This document shows, piece by piece, positions 1-5,342 of a stretch of DNA of 16,104 nucleotides. This DNA comes from Bacteroidales bacterium (lineage in GTDB: Bacteria; Bacteroidota; Bacteroidia; Bacteroidales; Bacteroidaceae): the NCBI GenBank assembly GCA_004555425.1, contig SFID01000042.1, forward strand, positions 1-16,104, in the 5' to 3' direction. The translations under genes were made by a program, and so were the position numbers. The notes beneath the pieces are model-generated. The model saw nothing but the letters and a program-made list of their open reading frames with translations. It did not search any database and was not told where the DNA came from. The stretch's first letter is position 1; each line of letters begins with the position of its first letter.

Positions 1-131
1 CTAGTCGGGTCGTTACCCCGCTCAATTAGTAAGATTCGAAAGATTCGTGTTAAAGAAACACGAATCGAATTGTTTCCTAGTTGGAGGTTAACCCCGCGCA
101 ATTAGAAAGATTCGTATGATTCGTGTTAAAA
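1..131. repeat. Two tandem imperfect repeat units of about 76 bp
   Basis: Bases 1-54 and 77-130 align almost end to end. Both start with CTAGT, continue through ACCCCGC and CAATTAG, then carry two copies of GATTCG and end in GTGTTAAA. The first unit also holds a perfect 10-bp inverted repeat (GATTCGTGTT at 42-51, AACACGAATC at 57-66). The window edge coincides with the start of a unit, so the array may extend to the left. No coding frame is supported from 1 to 228. The remaining 132-228 holds only a partial copy of the dispersed palindrome at 150-168 and the short motif at 176-191. Confidence 0.7.
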
Positions 132-149
132 TAAATACCGCAAATCGCA

Positions 150-168
150 GTGCCACACGTTGCCTCGC
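150..168 (+). repeat. Partial copy of dispersed GCCACACGTTGC/GCAACGTGCGGTAC palindrome
   Basis: This is a degenerate left arm (GCCACACGTTGC followed by GCAA). The same family is seen at 1809-1835, 5237-5271, 15922-15943, 15971-16010 and 16060-16094. Only one arm is well preserved here. Confidence 0.45.
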
Positions 169-175
169 AATCTAG

Positions 176-191
176 AACGACCTGAGTAGTT
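176..191 (+). repeat. Short dispersed motif AACGACCYGAGTAGTT
   Basis: The 16-bp motif recurs with one change at 15879-15894. A nearly complete inverted copy forms the first 14 bases of the window. It lies in gene-free DNA, next to copies of the palindromic repeat at both ends of the window. Function unknown. Confidence 0.5.
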
Positions 192-228
192 GCTTCGTGT
201 GAAGCGTTGCGCGAGCCTGAAGATGGGC

Positions 229-270
229 ACAAAAAAGAGAGTGCGTCTATGCTGACACACTCTCTCTTCT
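229..270 (-). terminator. Rho-independent terminator after the kinase-tail mini-gene
   Basis: Read on the minus strand, an approximately 11-bp stem (AAGAGAGTGTG against CGCACTCTCTT, one G-U pair) encloses about 10 bases and is followed by a run of six T. It lies 27 bases past the stop of the 52-codon frame at 297-455. It resembles the terminator at 1861-1905 behind the full kinase, with the same GAGAGAG stem and similar spacing to the stop, which suggests both were copied together. Confidence 0.8.
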
Positions 271-296
271 GTTGGGTTGTTTCAATCGGCTGCGGC

Positions 297-455
297 TTAG
301 ACGAGCTGCTCGGCGATGAAGGCTTGCATCTTCTGCTGGTGAGCTTCTACGCTCTGGAGGAGCTTGAACTGGGCCTTCGAGCGGACGAGGTTGTGCTGGG
401 GGTACTGCGTCTTGTAGTAGGTGTCGCCTGACATAAGGTCTTTGAATGTATCCAT
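297..455 (-). CDS. 52-aa mini-protein: detached copy of the kinase C-terminus (possible pseudogene)
   Basis: This short frame starts at ATG 455 and stops with TAA at 297. It encodes 52 residues beginning MDTFKDLMSGDTYYK and ending FIAEQLV. From the GDTYYK motif onward (about 44 residues) it matches the C-terminus of the kinase at 1931-3016, in the same frame with the same stop position. Only about 4 of 132 bases differ: one synonymous change and three replacements (E to Q, E to K, A to V). The first nine or so residues differ from the kinase. The ATG has AAAGGA just upstream, and a terminator follows, so it has the parts of an expressible gene. It lies 85 bp downstream of the DUF5672 stop on the same strand and could be co-transcribed with it. 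It contains no kinase catalytic residues. It may be a recent 3'-end duplication remnant or a real small protein; sequence alone cannot decide. Confidence 0.55.
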   Translation of the reverse strand: MDTFKDLMSGDTYYKTQYPQHNLVRSKAQFKLLQSVEAHQQKMQAFIAEQLV

Positions 456-540
456 GGTCCTTTATATATATGGTTCCACATCTTTTCCACATGGTGCAGG
501 CAACAGACCTGCCATCTTGAAGTGCTCTCAGGCCAATTTC

Positions 541-1383
541 TCAATGAGAGGGGAAGCGGGGTGTGTCTCCCTCGCCGCACCAGAAAACTCTGTTCTTTGA
601 TTTCGTCCATCCGTGGCAGCCGAAAGGTAGAGTGCCATGCGAGCGTTTGAAACTCAGTTCAGGATATTTGTCATAGGCAAAGCGGATGGCTTCTTCCTCG
701 CTGGGGTAGTGGAAATCGCGAGGCATCATGGCCCAGAACGTATCTTCGTTGTGTAGGTGCTCGCGGTTGTGAGTGACAGCAAAGCGATAGACATCCGCTT
801 CCTGTTCACGGATAACGCGCAGGTGGCTTTCGACCTTGCGCAACGACAGTCCGCCATTGCCCACCTTGCCATATCTGTCGAAACGGGTGAGGTGGCCGCG
901 CAGGTGGGTGATTCGTTTGTACAGACGCAAGAGTTGCGCAATCACGGGCAAGGTATAGACGCGGCGTTGCAACCAGGGCGCGCCCACATAGTCATAGTCG
1001 CGCAGACACCATTCGGCCAAGTTGTCGCGAAAGATGAAAACATCCAACTGCGCAATCAGAATATACTTGAAATCAGCAAAGGCAGCGTAAAATTCGCTAG
1101 CCAGCATCAAGCGGTTGTACCCTTTGATGTCGGCAAAGTAGGCTGTATTGAAGGCACGAAATGCCAGCATCGGAAATTCCTGCCCGATAGCCGAGGTGTC
1201 CATTCCCTCGGGGTGAATCACCGTGATGGGATATGCCGCAAGCATGCGGCAGGTCTGGGTCAGCGAGATACGGTCGCTTTCGCTCAACTGCGGGCGATAG
1301 ATAGGCACCAGCACATTGACCAGACGTCCGTCTTTGTCAGAATGGTCGGGAGTAGAGCCAATAGGATTTTGGTTGTATGACAT
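541..1383 (-). CDS. DUF5672 family glycosyltransferase-like protein
   Basis: The 280-aa cytoplasmic protein has no signal peptide or membrane segment. I recognise the DUF5672 pattern: the N-terminal strand VNVLVPIYRP (22-31), QLDVFIF (112-118) where GT-A enzymes have a DxD-like metal/nucleotide site, YVGAPW (132-137), GNGGLSLR (175-182), HNEDTFW (211-217) and PFGCHGW near the C-terminus (253-259). Family knowledge places DUF5672 among GT-A-fold glycosyltransferases, often in surface-polysaccharide loci; the sugar donor and acceptor are unknown. The start is ATG at 1383. No polysaccharide genes accompany it in this window, so it looks like an orphan. A hairpin repeat element (1413-1471) sits about 30 bp upstream, and the mini-gene at 297-455 follows it. 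No terminator lies directly after its stop, so read-through into the mini-gene is plausible. Confidence 0.85.
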   Translation of the reverse strand: MSYNQNPIGSTPDHSDKDGRLVNVLVPIYRPQLSESDRISLTQTCRMLAAYPITVIHPEGMDTSAIGQEFPMLAFRAFNTAYFADIKGYNRLMLASEFYAAFADFKYILIAQLDVFIFRDNLAEWCLRDYDYVGAPWLQRRVYTLPVIAQLLRLYKRITHLRGHLTRFDRYGKVGNGGLSLRKVESHLRVIREQEADVYRFAVTHNREHLHNEDTFWAMMPRDFHYPSEEEAIRFAYDKYPELSFKRSHGTLPFGCHGWTKSKNRVFWCGEGDTPRFPSH

Positions 1384-1412
1384 CGGTAAAGATTGTGGAT
1401 AAATAATTTCGG

Positions 1413-1471
1413 CAGGTACTATAAATTAGTTGCTATGGAAGGTTTCTATGGAAGGTAGCGTTTCTGCTATG
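1413..1471 (-). repeat. Copy of the AGGTAGGTTCTAT hairpin element, one arm degraded
   Basis: Read on the plus strand it has AGGTACTATAAATTAGT, then ATGGAAGG twice, then TAGCG and TTCTGCTATG. Aligned with the reverse complement of 4548-4607 it matches along almost its whole length, apart from a 13-bp internal duplication (TTTCTATGGAAGG). The second arm is eroded, so the hairpin would be weaker than in the pyrF leader. It lies about 30 bp upstream of the DUF5672 start, as the other copy lies upstream of pyrF. Confidence 0.65.
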
Positions 1472-1503
1472 CTTGGATGTATTCACGCCTCTCGTATCAT
1501 AAC

Positions 1504-1560
1504 TTTTTGCTTTTCATGAAGGAGCGCAGCGCGGACTACGTGACTGAATGAAAAGCAAAG
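1504..1560. repeat. 12-bp inverted repeat enclosing a GGAGCGCAGCG mini-hairpin
   Basis: TTTGCTTTTCAT (1506-1517) is the exact reverse complement of ATGAAAAGCAAA (1548-1559). The enclosed 30 bases contain GGAGCGCAGCG and GACTGAA, resembling units of the array at 14119-14280. The flanks TATCATA and TACGATA could lengthen the stem imperfectly. There is no T-run suited to a terminator on either strand. Role unknown. Confidence 0.55.
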
Positions 1561-1808
1561 ACCTACGGTACGATAGCTGGACGTAATTCTCGACACATCG
1601 CAAGCTGATTTACAGAATCCTTGTAGGACAGCCAGGGGGAACTTGTTTTCGTTGACAGGCTGGGGGGGCGGTTGGTTTTGGTCGGGATGTTCTTCTGATT
1701 AGCACACCTTGCTTGGGCTTTCTCTTGGCCGGAGATTTCTTCTTACGCCTGTTCTTTCCATGAGGAATCCCCACTTACGCCTCGCTTTCCTTGTGCCCGA
1801 ACTCCCTG

Positions 1809-1835
1809 CCACGCGAGCAACGTGCGGCACATGGT
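1809..1835 (+). repeat. Partial copy of dispersed palindrome (GAGCAACGTGCGGCAC)
   Basis: This is the right arm of the family seen in full at 16060-16094. GAGCAACGTGCGG is intact, and the following TACATT has become CACATG. It lies upstream of the kinase terminator in non-coding DNA. Confidence 0.5.
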
Positions 1836-1860
1836 CCTGCGATGCGGGATGCACTTGGTG

Positions 1861-1905
1861 TAAAAGAGAGAGAGGGGCATCTTTGTTCGACACTCCTCTC
1901 TCTTG
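1861..1905 (-). terminator. Rho-independent terminator of the pyrF-kinase operon
   Basis: On the minus strand a 10-bp stem (GAGAGAGAGG against CCTCTCTCTC) with a loop of about 19 bases is followed by TTTTA. It starts about 25 bases after the kinase TAA at 1931 and is the only strong terminator downstream of the three minus-strand genes. Confidence 0.85.
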
Positions 1906-1930
1906 GTTGTAACTTTCAATCCTCTGCGGC

Positions 1931-3016
1931 TTAGGCGAGCTGCTCGGCGATGAAGGCTTGCATCTCCTGCTGGTGAGCTTCTACGCTCTGGAGGAGCTTG
2001 AACTGGGCCTTCGAGCGAACGAGGTTGTGCTCGGGGTACTGCGTCTTGTAGTAGGTGTCGCCGTTGATATAGTCGGCCAAGAAGCGTACGGTCTGCATGT
2101 AGGGGAAGAGGGCGGCTGCGTAGGGCAGGTTCTCAATCTCCAGCGGAGTGAGGAAGCAGCGGGCGCTCTTGAGGTAACCCTCGGTGAAGGCCTTGAAGAT
2201 GTCCATGTTGAAGTTGACGTTGTCGAGGTCCTTGTCGTCCTCCTTGCCTGTGTTGGCAGCGGAGCGGAGGAAGTCGCCGAAGTCGGAGAAGATGAAGTTG
2301 GGCATCACGGTGTCCAGGTCGATGACGCAGAGCACCTTGCCGTCCTGGTCGAAGAGGATGTTGTCCACCTTCGTGTCGCAGTGGCAGATACGCTTGGGGA
2401 GTTTGCCTTCGCGGTGGAGGCGTTCGCCCTTGCACATTTCTTCGGCGCGTGCCTCGAGTTCGTCAACGAGCCACTGCACCTCGGCCAGACGACCAGCCTT
2501 GTTTTCGGCCACGGCCTCGCGGAGCTGCTGGAGGCGGAACTCCATGTTGTGGAAGTCCTTGATGGTTTCGCCCAACTGTGCGGGGATGTCGGCGAGCATT
2601 GCCTGGAAGTTGCCGAAGGTTTCGCCTACGATGTAGGAGCTTTCGGGTGTCACTGCGGTTTGGCTAACGGTGTCGGGGATGAACACCATCACGCGCCAGT
2701 ACTTTTCGCCGTCGAAGTGGTAGTACTTGCCGTCCTTGGCGGGTACGAAGCGGAGCACTTTGCGTTCAAGATCTGCCACGCCATTGGCCTCGTGTTTGGC
2801 GCGGATGTGGTTGGTCACGGCCACGATGTTGTCCATCAGCATATCCACGTCGGGGAAGATGGCGTTGTTCACGTGCTGGAGCACATAGTTGGGGGCGTCG
2901 CCCTCGGTTTCCACTTTGTAGGTGGTGTTGATGAGTCCGTTGCCAAGGGGACGAACGTCGCTGACGTTGCCCTGGATTTCAAACTGCGAAACGATGTTTT
3001 GGAGATTCAGGTCCAT
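1931..3016 (-). CDS. NahK-like phosphotransferase (APH-fold sugar kinase)
   Basis: This 361-aa cytoplasmic protein belongs to the aminoglycoside phosphotransferase/choline kinase fold (COG2334-like). Relatives are annotated as N-acetylhexosamine kinase or, misleadingly, as mucin desulfatase. The nucleotide-binding N-lobe includes LGNGLINTTYKV (24-35). The catalytic Brenner motif is HCDTKVDN with H212, D214 and N219, and the metal-binding IDLDT is at 232-236. By family it should phosphorylate a sugar (N-acetylhexosamine is my best guess) with ATP or another NTP. I chose the ATG at 3016; an upstream in-frame TTG at 3052 would add 12 residues that do not look like family sequence. It is the third gene after pyrF and the unknown protein (gap 62 bp), with a terminator behind it. 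Its last 44 codons are duplicated at 297-455. The exact substrate is uncertain. Confidence 0.85.
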   Translation of the reverse strand: MDLNLQNIVSQFEIQGNVSDVRPLGNGLINTTYKVETEGDAPNYVLQHVNNAIFPDVDMLMDNIVAVTNHIRAKHEANGVADLERKVLRFVPAKDGKYYHFDGEKYWRVMVFIPDTVSQTAVTPESSYIVGETFGNFQAMLADIPAQLGETIKDFHNMEFRLQQLREAVAENKAGRLAEVQWLVDELEARAEEMCKGERLHREGKLPKRICHCDTKVDNILFDQDGKVLCVIDLDTVMPNFIFSDFGDFLRSAANTGKEDDKDLDNVNFNMDIFKAFTEGYLKSARCFLTPLEIENLPYAAALFPYMQTVRFLADYINGDTYYKTQYPEHNLVRSKAQFKLLQSVEAHQQEMQAFIAEQLA

Positions 3017-3078
3017 TGGATAATAAGTATTTAAGGTTAATGTTGGATGCAAATAAGGGGAGGGGCAGGGCGCCGTTA

Positions 3079-3696
3079 CTATTTGAGCTCTTCGCCACTG
3101 ATGCCGAGGGCAGCCATGAGGCTGTAGCCCAGGATTTCGCTGAAGAATTGTCGGCTATTGGGCAGGGGATTCATGCCGAAGAAGGTGACATCGTGCTGGC
3201 CTTCTGCTTTCTCGACGATGCGGCGCAGGCGGTCGAACTGACTGTCCATATCGGCCACGACCATGATGCGCTCCACCTGTGCGGAGGTGAGGAGCATCTC
3301 GAGGCTTTCGGCGTAGAGGTCTTCGGCCGTGATGGGGCCTTCCGCCTGTACGGAGTGGAGGGTGAACTCGCCGAGGTTGTCGCTGAAGGCTTTGCCGTCC
3401 AGTTCATCCTTGTAGTGGGCGGGCGCGAAATGCTGGAGCTTTGGGTTTTCGGGTCGATGGATGAATACGGCCTGCAGGTGGTTGTCGCCAGGGCGCAGTC
3501 CACCGTCCAATGCGATGCAGTCGAGCCATCGGGCGAGGTCGGCGGGCGGAATGCGTCGGCCAATCATGCGCTCGAAGTTGACAATGAGGTCGAAGGCCAC
3601 GCGGTCTATGTAGTCGCCGTCCACCAGAATAATGTTGGGCGACCATTCCACGACGGCAGGCATGGGCAGGGCGATATTGTCGATGGGGTTTGTCAT
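3079..3696 (-). CDS. Conserved hypothetical protein, possibly NYN/PIN-like fold
   Basis: The 205-aa soluble protein has no signal peptide or transmembrane segment. It resembles an uncharacterised Bacteroidales family that I believe is catalogued as DUF6621, from memory only. Visible features are a hydrophobic strand ending in acidic residues, NIILVDGDYID (about 21-31), then CIALDGG with NHLQAVFIH, and later a strand-plus-acidic segment IMVVADMDSQFDRL followed by a helix and another strand. The ILVDG and VVADMD spacing recalls NYN (PIN-like nuclease) domains, but this is an unproved resemblance. The start at ATG 3696 is backed by GGAGGAG about 10 bases upstream, one of the few strong Shine-Dalgarno sequences here. 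It is 24 bp after pyrF and 62 bp before the kinase, so probably co-transcribed with both. Confidence 0.75.
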   Translation of the reverse strand: MTNPIDNIALPMPAVVEWSPNIILVDGDYIDRVAFDLIVNFERMIGRRIPPADLARWLDCIALDGGLRPGDNHLQAVFIHRPENPKLQHFAPAHYKDELDGKAFSDNLGEFTLHSVQAEGPITAEDLYAESLEMLLTSAQVERIMVVADMDSQFDRLRRIVEKAEGQHDVTFFGMNPLPNSRQFFSEILGYSLMAALGISGEELK

Positions 3697-3720
3697 GTCT
3701 TGCGCTCTCCTCCTTGTTTC

Positions 3721-4533
3721 CTACAGCAGGGCTGCCATTTGTTCTTGCAACTGCTGGGCGGCCCTTCCAGCGGCTTCGGCAAAGGCGGGTGTCGAGTCGG
3801 CGTAGATGATGCCGCGCGAGGAGTTGACCAGCAGGCCGCAGTGCGAGGTCATGCCGTACTTGCACACCTCCTCCAGCGAACCGCCCTGTGCGCCTACGCC
3901 GGGCACGAGCAGGAAGTGGGTGGGAGCGATGGCGCGCACGTCCTCGAAGGCGCGGCCGCGGGTGGCCCCGACAACGTACATCATCTGGTCTGGCGTGGCC
4001 CATTCGCCCGAACGGCGCAGCACGCGCTCAAAGAGCTTCTCGCCCTGGGCTGACTCCATCATCTGGAAGTCCTGCGAACCAGGGTTGCTCGTCAGTGCCA
4101 GCAGGATGACCCACTTACCTGGGTAGCCCAGGAAGGGCTTCACGCTGTCCTCGCCCATATAGGGGGCCACGGTCACGGCGTCCACGTCCAGTTCCTCGAA
4201 GAGGGCGCGGGCGTACATGGCCGAGGTGTTGCCAATGTCGCCGCGCTTGGCGTCGGCAATGATAAATTGGTCGGGATAGTTCTCGCGGATATATCGCACG
4301 GTCTTTTCGAAGGCTTCCCAGCCCTTGAGGCCGAAGCACTCGTAGAAGGCGAGGTTGGGCTTGTAGGCCACGCAGTAGGGGGCAGTGGCGTCAATGATGG
4401 CCTTGTTGAAGGCGAAGATGGGGTCTGCCTCGGCAAGGAGGTGCTGCGGTATCTTCTTGAGGTCGGTGTCCAAGCCTACGCAGAGAAAAGACTTCTTGTG
4501 GGTGATGTTTTGTACGAGTTCTTCACGTGTCAT
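3721..4533 (-). CDS. pyrF: Orotidine 5'-phosphate decarboxylase
   Basis: This cytoplasmic enzyme converts OMP to UMP, the last step of de novo pyrimidine synthesis. The 270-aa length and sequence fit the longer type-2 PyrF group. Visible motifs are the substrate-phosphate and barrel strands FNKAIIDAT (42-50) and YKPN (57-60), the catalytic Asp-Lys-Asp cluster IADAKRGDIGNTS (92-104, with D94, K96 and D99), PGVGAQGG (211-218) and NSSRGI (237-242). All expected catalytic residues are present. The start is ATG at 4533. It heads a likely operon with the 205-aa unknown protein (gap 24 bp) and the NahK-like kinase. Its leader carries the inverted repeat at 4548-4607, whose proximal arm ends 14 bases before the ATG, and a candidate promoter box lies at 4654-4661. 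Confidence 0.96.
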   Translation of the reverse strand: MTREELVQNITHKKSFLCVGLDTDLKKIPQHLLAEADPIFAFNKAIIDATAPYCVAYKPNLAFYECFGLKGWEAFEKTVRYIRENYPDQFIIADAKRGDIGNTSAMYARALFEELDVDAVTVAPYMGEDSVKPFLGYPGKWVILLALTSNPGSQDFQMMESAQGEKLFERVLRRSGEWATPDQMMYVVGATRGRAFEDVRAIAPTHFLLVPGVGAQGGSLEEVCKYGMTSHCGLLVNSSRGIIYADSTPAFAEAAGRAAQQLQEQMAALL

Positions 4534-4547
4534 AATCGTAGATTTTT

Positions 4548-4607
4548 AAGGTAGGTTCTATGAGAATCGCTACCTTCCATTGATACTAATTTATAGGACC
4601 TACCTTT
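4548..4607 (-). repeat. Long hairpin element in the pyrF leader
   Basis: On the minus strand AAGGTAGGTCCTAT pairs with ATAGAACCTACCTT (13 of 14 bases) around a loop of about 32 bases that contains ATGGAAGGTAGCG. The distal arm includes TATAAATTAG. The element ends 14 bases before the pyrF start and would be in its 5' untranslated RNA if the box at 4654-4661 is the promoter. A homologous copy lies at 1413-1471 and single arms lie at 5191-5207 and 7229-7245, so it is a small dispersed, MITE-like element that could also act as a leader structure. Confidence 0.7.
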
Positions 4608-4653
4608 AGGAATAGGGTTGGAAAAGGGCCTACGCCGTACGACTTAGGTCTTG

Positions 4654-4661
4654 CAAAAATA
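4654..4661 (-). promoter_or_regulatory. Candidate Bacteroidetes -7 box for pyrF (TATTTTTG)
   Basis: TATTTTTG on the minus strand fits the Bacteroidetes TAnnTTTG consensus. The plus-strand context TTGCAAAAATAG is typical of such sites. It would give a leader of about 110 bases. No convincing -33 TTG element is visible at the expected spacing. Confidence 0.45.
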
Positions 4662-4704
4662 GTTTTTTTTAAGCAGACCACCGCCTCGCCTCAAATAAAA
4701 ATAT

Positions 4705-4712
4705 TACTTTTG
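4705..4712 (+). promoter_or_regulatory. Candidate Bacteroidetes -7 box for the AraC-type gene (TACTTTTG)
   Basis: TACTTTTG fits TAnnTTTG and lies 35 bases before the ATG at 4748, a normal distance. The segment between 4713 and 4747 is A/T-rich. The -33 element is not obvious. Together with the box at 4654-4661 it makes a divergent promoter pair. Confidence 0.5.
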
Positions 4713-4747
4713 CGGTAAACATTCTTAATAATTCCATATCAACCGCT

Positions 4748-5191
4748 ATGGCAAACCCCGCTTTTTCTCCAGTTTCATCCGATAGTTCGCGCCAGCTTCT
4801 CACGCGGCGACAACGAATGCGCCGCGAGCGGTTGAAGGAACTCTACGCCACAATTCGCCACACGCTGGCGAAGGAGCGGCCCTATCGCCACCCCGACTGC
4901 AATGCCCGCACCATGGCCCAGCATCTTGGCATATCGCCGCGCCTGTTGGCCGAGGCCATCAACGAATGGGGCAAGGGCGAGAACTTTGCGGCTATGGTCA
5001 CGCGCTATCGTCTGCGCCTTGCCTGCCAACTGCTGCGCGACCCGCGCCACGCCTATACAACGAGCGAGGAAATCGCCCTCCGTTCGGGCTTTGCCTCGCG
5101 CCAATCGTTCTACAACTCCTTCCGCCGGGCCTTCAGCATGACGCCCTGCGAATATCGCGAGAGCCAGCTGTCGCCTGCACAACTTGAATAA
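4748..5191 (+). CDS. AraC-type helix-turn-helix protein, DNA-binding domain only
   Basis: The 147-aa protein consists of a basic N-terminal stretch (about 1-45, rich in Arg: LTRRQRMRRERLKEL) followed by an AraC/XylS-type DNA-binding domain. The first HTH is around NARTMAQHLGISPRLLAEAIN (residues 52-72). The second is around TSEEIALRSGFASRQSFYNSFRRAFSMTPCEYR (104-136), with the diagnostic GF..RQSFYNSFRRAF..TP.EYR pattern. There is no ligand-binding or sensor domain, unlike full AraC regulators, so it would need a partner signal or act constitutively. It diverges from pyrF and lies 151 bp upstream of the cysteine desulfidase-like gene on the same strand, which makes either one a candidate target. 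The start is ATG at 4748. Short AraC-HTH proteins of this type are common in Bacteroidetes. Confidence 0.88.
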   Translation: MANPAFSPVSSDSSRQLLTRRQRMRRERLKELYATIRHTLAKERPYRHPDCNARTMAQHLGISPRLLAEAINEWGKGENFAAMVTRYRLRLACQLLRDPRHAYTTSEEIALRSGFASRQSFYNSFRRAFSMTPCEYRESQLSPAQLE

Positions 5192-5207
5192 TTTATAGAA
5201 CTTACCT
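5191..5207 (+). repeat. Single arm of the hairpin element (ATTTATAGAACTTACCT)
   Basis: It matches the conserved arm of the element at 4548-4607 with one change (ACTTACCT for ACCTACCT). It starts at the last base of the AraC-type stop codon region. No second arm lies nearby, so no hairpin forms. Confidence 0.5.
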
Positions 5208-5236
5208 ATAATGAGTCTAAACCTCTGACGTCCTCG

Positions 5237-5271
5237 GAGCCACACCTTGCGAGCAAGGTGCGGTACATTGC
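5237..5271 (+). repeat. Dispersed palindromic repeat, intact copy
   Basis: GAGCCACACCTTGC is followed by GAGCAAGGTGCGG and TACATTG. The arms CACCTTGC and GCAAGGTG form a perfect 8-bp stem. Compared with the copies at 16060-16094 and 15971-16010, the stem bases have changed on both sides (ACCTTGC/GCAAGGT for ACGTTGC/GCAACGT), a compensatory change suggesting the hairpin is maintained. It sits in the leader of the cysteine desulfidase-like gene. Confidence 0.65.
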
Positions 5272-5342
5272 CTTGCAATGACGAGTTACCTGAGAGTTAC
5301 AAAAAAACGTACTTCCCCCGCATTCCAAATACCAAATACCAA

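Larger units (their letters stand above)
1384..1930. other. Gene-free interval between DUF5672 and the kinase operon
   Basis: No convincing coding frame is present in this interval of about 550 bp. It contains, in order, a hairpin element shared with the pyrF leader (1413-1471), a separate inverted repeat around a mini-hairpin (1504-1560), a G-rich stretch near 1650-1690, a palindromic repeat copy (1809-1835) and the kinase terminator (1861-1905). I found no clear TAnnTTTG box for the DUF5672 gene. Confidence 0.6.

Noticed and set aside
1958..3034. A 358-codon plus-strand frame antisense to the kinase
   Set aside because: It is a codon-bias shadow: the composition is Val/Glu/His-rich and low in complexity, while the minus strand carries the full kinase motif set.
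5247..5342. N-terminal extension of the desulfidase from a TTG at 5247
   Set aside because: The added residues are translated from the palindromic repeat and heptamers, and the known family starts near the ATGs at 5343/5352.
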